From: an uncultured Methylococcaceae bacterium
Lineage (GTDB): Bacteria; Pseudomonadota; Gammaproteobacteria; Methylococcales; Methylomonadaceae
Length of the DNA stretch: 8,480 nucleotides
Direction of reading: 5' to 3'
Assembly: GCA_903903765.1 (NCBI GenBank)
Contig: CAIVAH010000309.1
Span: forward strand, 1 to 8,480
Shown here: piece after piece, positions 7,573 to 8,480 of the stretch
Layout of the letters: every line of letters begins with the position of its first letter
Numbering within the stretch: the first letter of the stretch is position 1
The notes under the pieces: generated by a model
What the model was told of the DNA's origin: nothing
Database searches by the model: none
The model's input: the letters and a program-made list of their open reading frames with translations, nothing else
Made by a program: the position numbers and the translations under genes

Positions 7573-8480
7573 ATGTCAGTAAATAAAGTTTATACAGTTA
7601 AACCTGCAATAGCAGAAAAGGCCCATATTAATCGTGCATCTTACAATGCGCTGTATCAGCAATCTATTGATGATCCTGATGCTTTTTGGGCACAGCAAGC
7701 TGAGCAGTTTTTAGATTGGTATAAACCATGGCATACCGTGCAAGCCTGTGATTATCGTACCGGTGTTATTCGGTGGTTTGAAGGCGGAGAACTGAATGTC
7801 AGTGTTAATTGTGTAGATCGACATTTAGCTAGTCGCGCAGATCAAGTGGCTATTATTTGGGAAGGTGATGAACCCCATCATGACAAGACGCTGACTTATC
7901 AAGAATTATATGTGCAAGTCTGTAAGTTTGCTAATGTCTTAAAAGCACAGGGCGTTAAAAAGGGTGATCGGGTTTGTATCTACATGCCTATGCTCGCCGA
8001 AGCCGCTACGGTTATGTTGGCTTGTACGCGGATTGGCGCGGTACACTCCATCGTTTTTGGTGGTTTTTCTGCAGAAGCTTTAAAGGATAGAATTTTGGAT
8101 GCAGATTGTCAGTACGTGGTATGTGCTGATGAAGGCTATCGGGGCGGCAAGGTTTTACCGATTAAAAGCAGTGTAGATGAAGCCGCTTTATCTTGTCCGA
8201 ATCTAAAGTCAGTAATTGTTATCAAGAATACGGGTAATCCAGTGGCTTGGTTTAATGAGCGTGATGTTTGGTATCACGAGGTTATGGCTAGTGCTTCTGC
8301 TGATTGTCCTGCTGAAATAATGGCTGCCGAAGATCCGTTATTTATCCTGTATACCTCTGGCTCTACGGGTAAACCTAAAGGTGTATTGCATACTACTGGC
8401 GGTTACTTGTTATATGCTGCCATTACTCATAAATATATTTTTGATTATCAAGAGGGCGATATTTATTGGTGTACTGCTGA
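7573..8480 (+). CDS. acs: Acetyl-CoA synthetase (AMP-forming), N-terminal part, cut by the window edge
   Basis: Cytoplasmic enzyme of the ANL superfamily that activates acetate with ATP and CoA to acetyl-CoA through acetyl-AMP. The window shows 302 codons plus two bases of a protein that is usually about 650 residues, with no frame break. Family features in order are an N-terminal ACS-type region (FWAQQAEQFLDWYKPW near 37-52), WFEGGELNVSVNCVDRH (about 67-83), the GDRVCIYMPML block, RIGAVHSIVFGGFSAEAL (about 154-171) and the P-loop-like A3 motif YTSGSTGKPKG at 260-270. The gene is divergent from ppsA. The pair would allow acetate assimilation and PEP formation. The lysine acetylation site and the C-terminal domain lie beyond the edge, so their state is unknown. 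Propionyl-CoA synthetase is a possible alternative, but the N-terminal wording fits Acs better. Confidence 0.93.
   Translation, partial: MSVNKVYTVKPAIAEKAHINRASYNALYQQSIDDPDAFWAQQAEQFLDWYKPWHTVQACDYRTGVIRWFEGGELNVSVNCVDRHLASRADQVAIIWEGDEPHHDKTLTYQELYVQVCKFANVLKAQGVKKGDRVCIYMPMLAEAATVMLACTRIGAVHSIVFGGFSAEALKDRILDADCQYVVCADEGYRGGKVLPIKSSVDEAALSCPNLKSVIVIKNTGNPVAWFNERDVWYHEVMASASADCPAEIMAAEDPLFILYTSGSTGKPKGVLHTTGGYLLYAAITHKYIFDYQEGDIYWCTA

Overview
The window looks like chromosomal DNA of an AT-leaning gammaproteobacterium. The coding sequences use many A/T-ending codons, and PEP synthase and acetyl-CoA synthetase are of ordinary bacterial type. The long (825-residue) secreted di-heme peroxidase resembles the surface-associated cytochrome c peroxidases known from methanotrophs such as Methylococcus, so a Methylococcales-like host is my best guess. 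This is inference from protein style, not a match I could run.

Layout. Positions 1-4233 hold three tightly packed plus-strand genes that look like one transcription unit. The first is the C-terminal part of an unrecognised, cysteine-containing, probably extracytoplasmic protein, cut by the window's left edge. The second is the long MauG/CcpA-superfamily di-heme peroxidase with two CxxCH haem sites and a signal peptide. The third is a secreted chimera made of a carbohydrate-binding-like module, 22 uninterrupted collagen Gly-X-Y triplets and a C-terminal Lcl/DUF1566 domain. The gaps are 9 and 22 bp. All three look exported, which suggests a cell-surface or extracellular redox/adhesion module.

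Positions 4243-7414 hold two minus-strand genes converging on that cluster. ppsA (phosphoenolpyruvate synthase) is complete with all its catalytic signatures. Downstream of it by 25 bp is a small exported retropepsin-like aspartic protease with one DTGA active-site motif. Only 9 bp separate the convergent stop codons, and I see no hairpin terminator there.

Positions 7415-7572 are a 158-bp AT-rich divergent promoter region. It carries a candidate -10 box buried in an inverted repeat and a second short hairpin in the ppsA leader. From 7573 to the right edge runs the first 302 codons of acs (acetyl-CoA synthetase). The ppsA/acs pair makes metabolic sense: one activates acetate to acetyl-CoA, the other makes PEP from pyruvate for gluconeogenesis.

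No RNA genes, insertion sequences, CRISPR arrays or attachment sites were seen, and no gene-free stretch exceeds 158 bp. The most interesting part is the peroxidase plus collagen-like/Lcl plus cysteine-containing secreted protein cluster.
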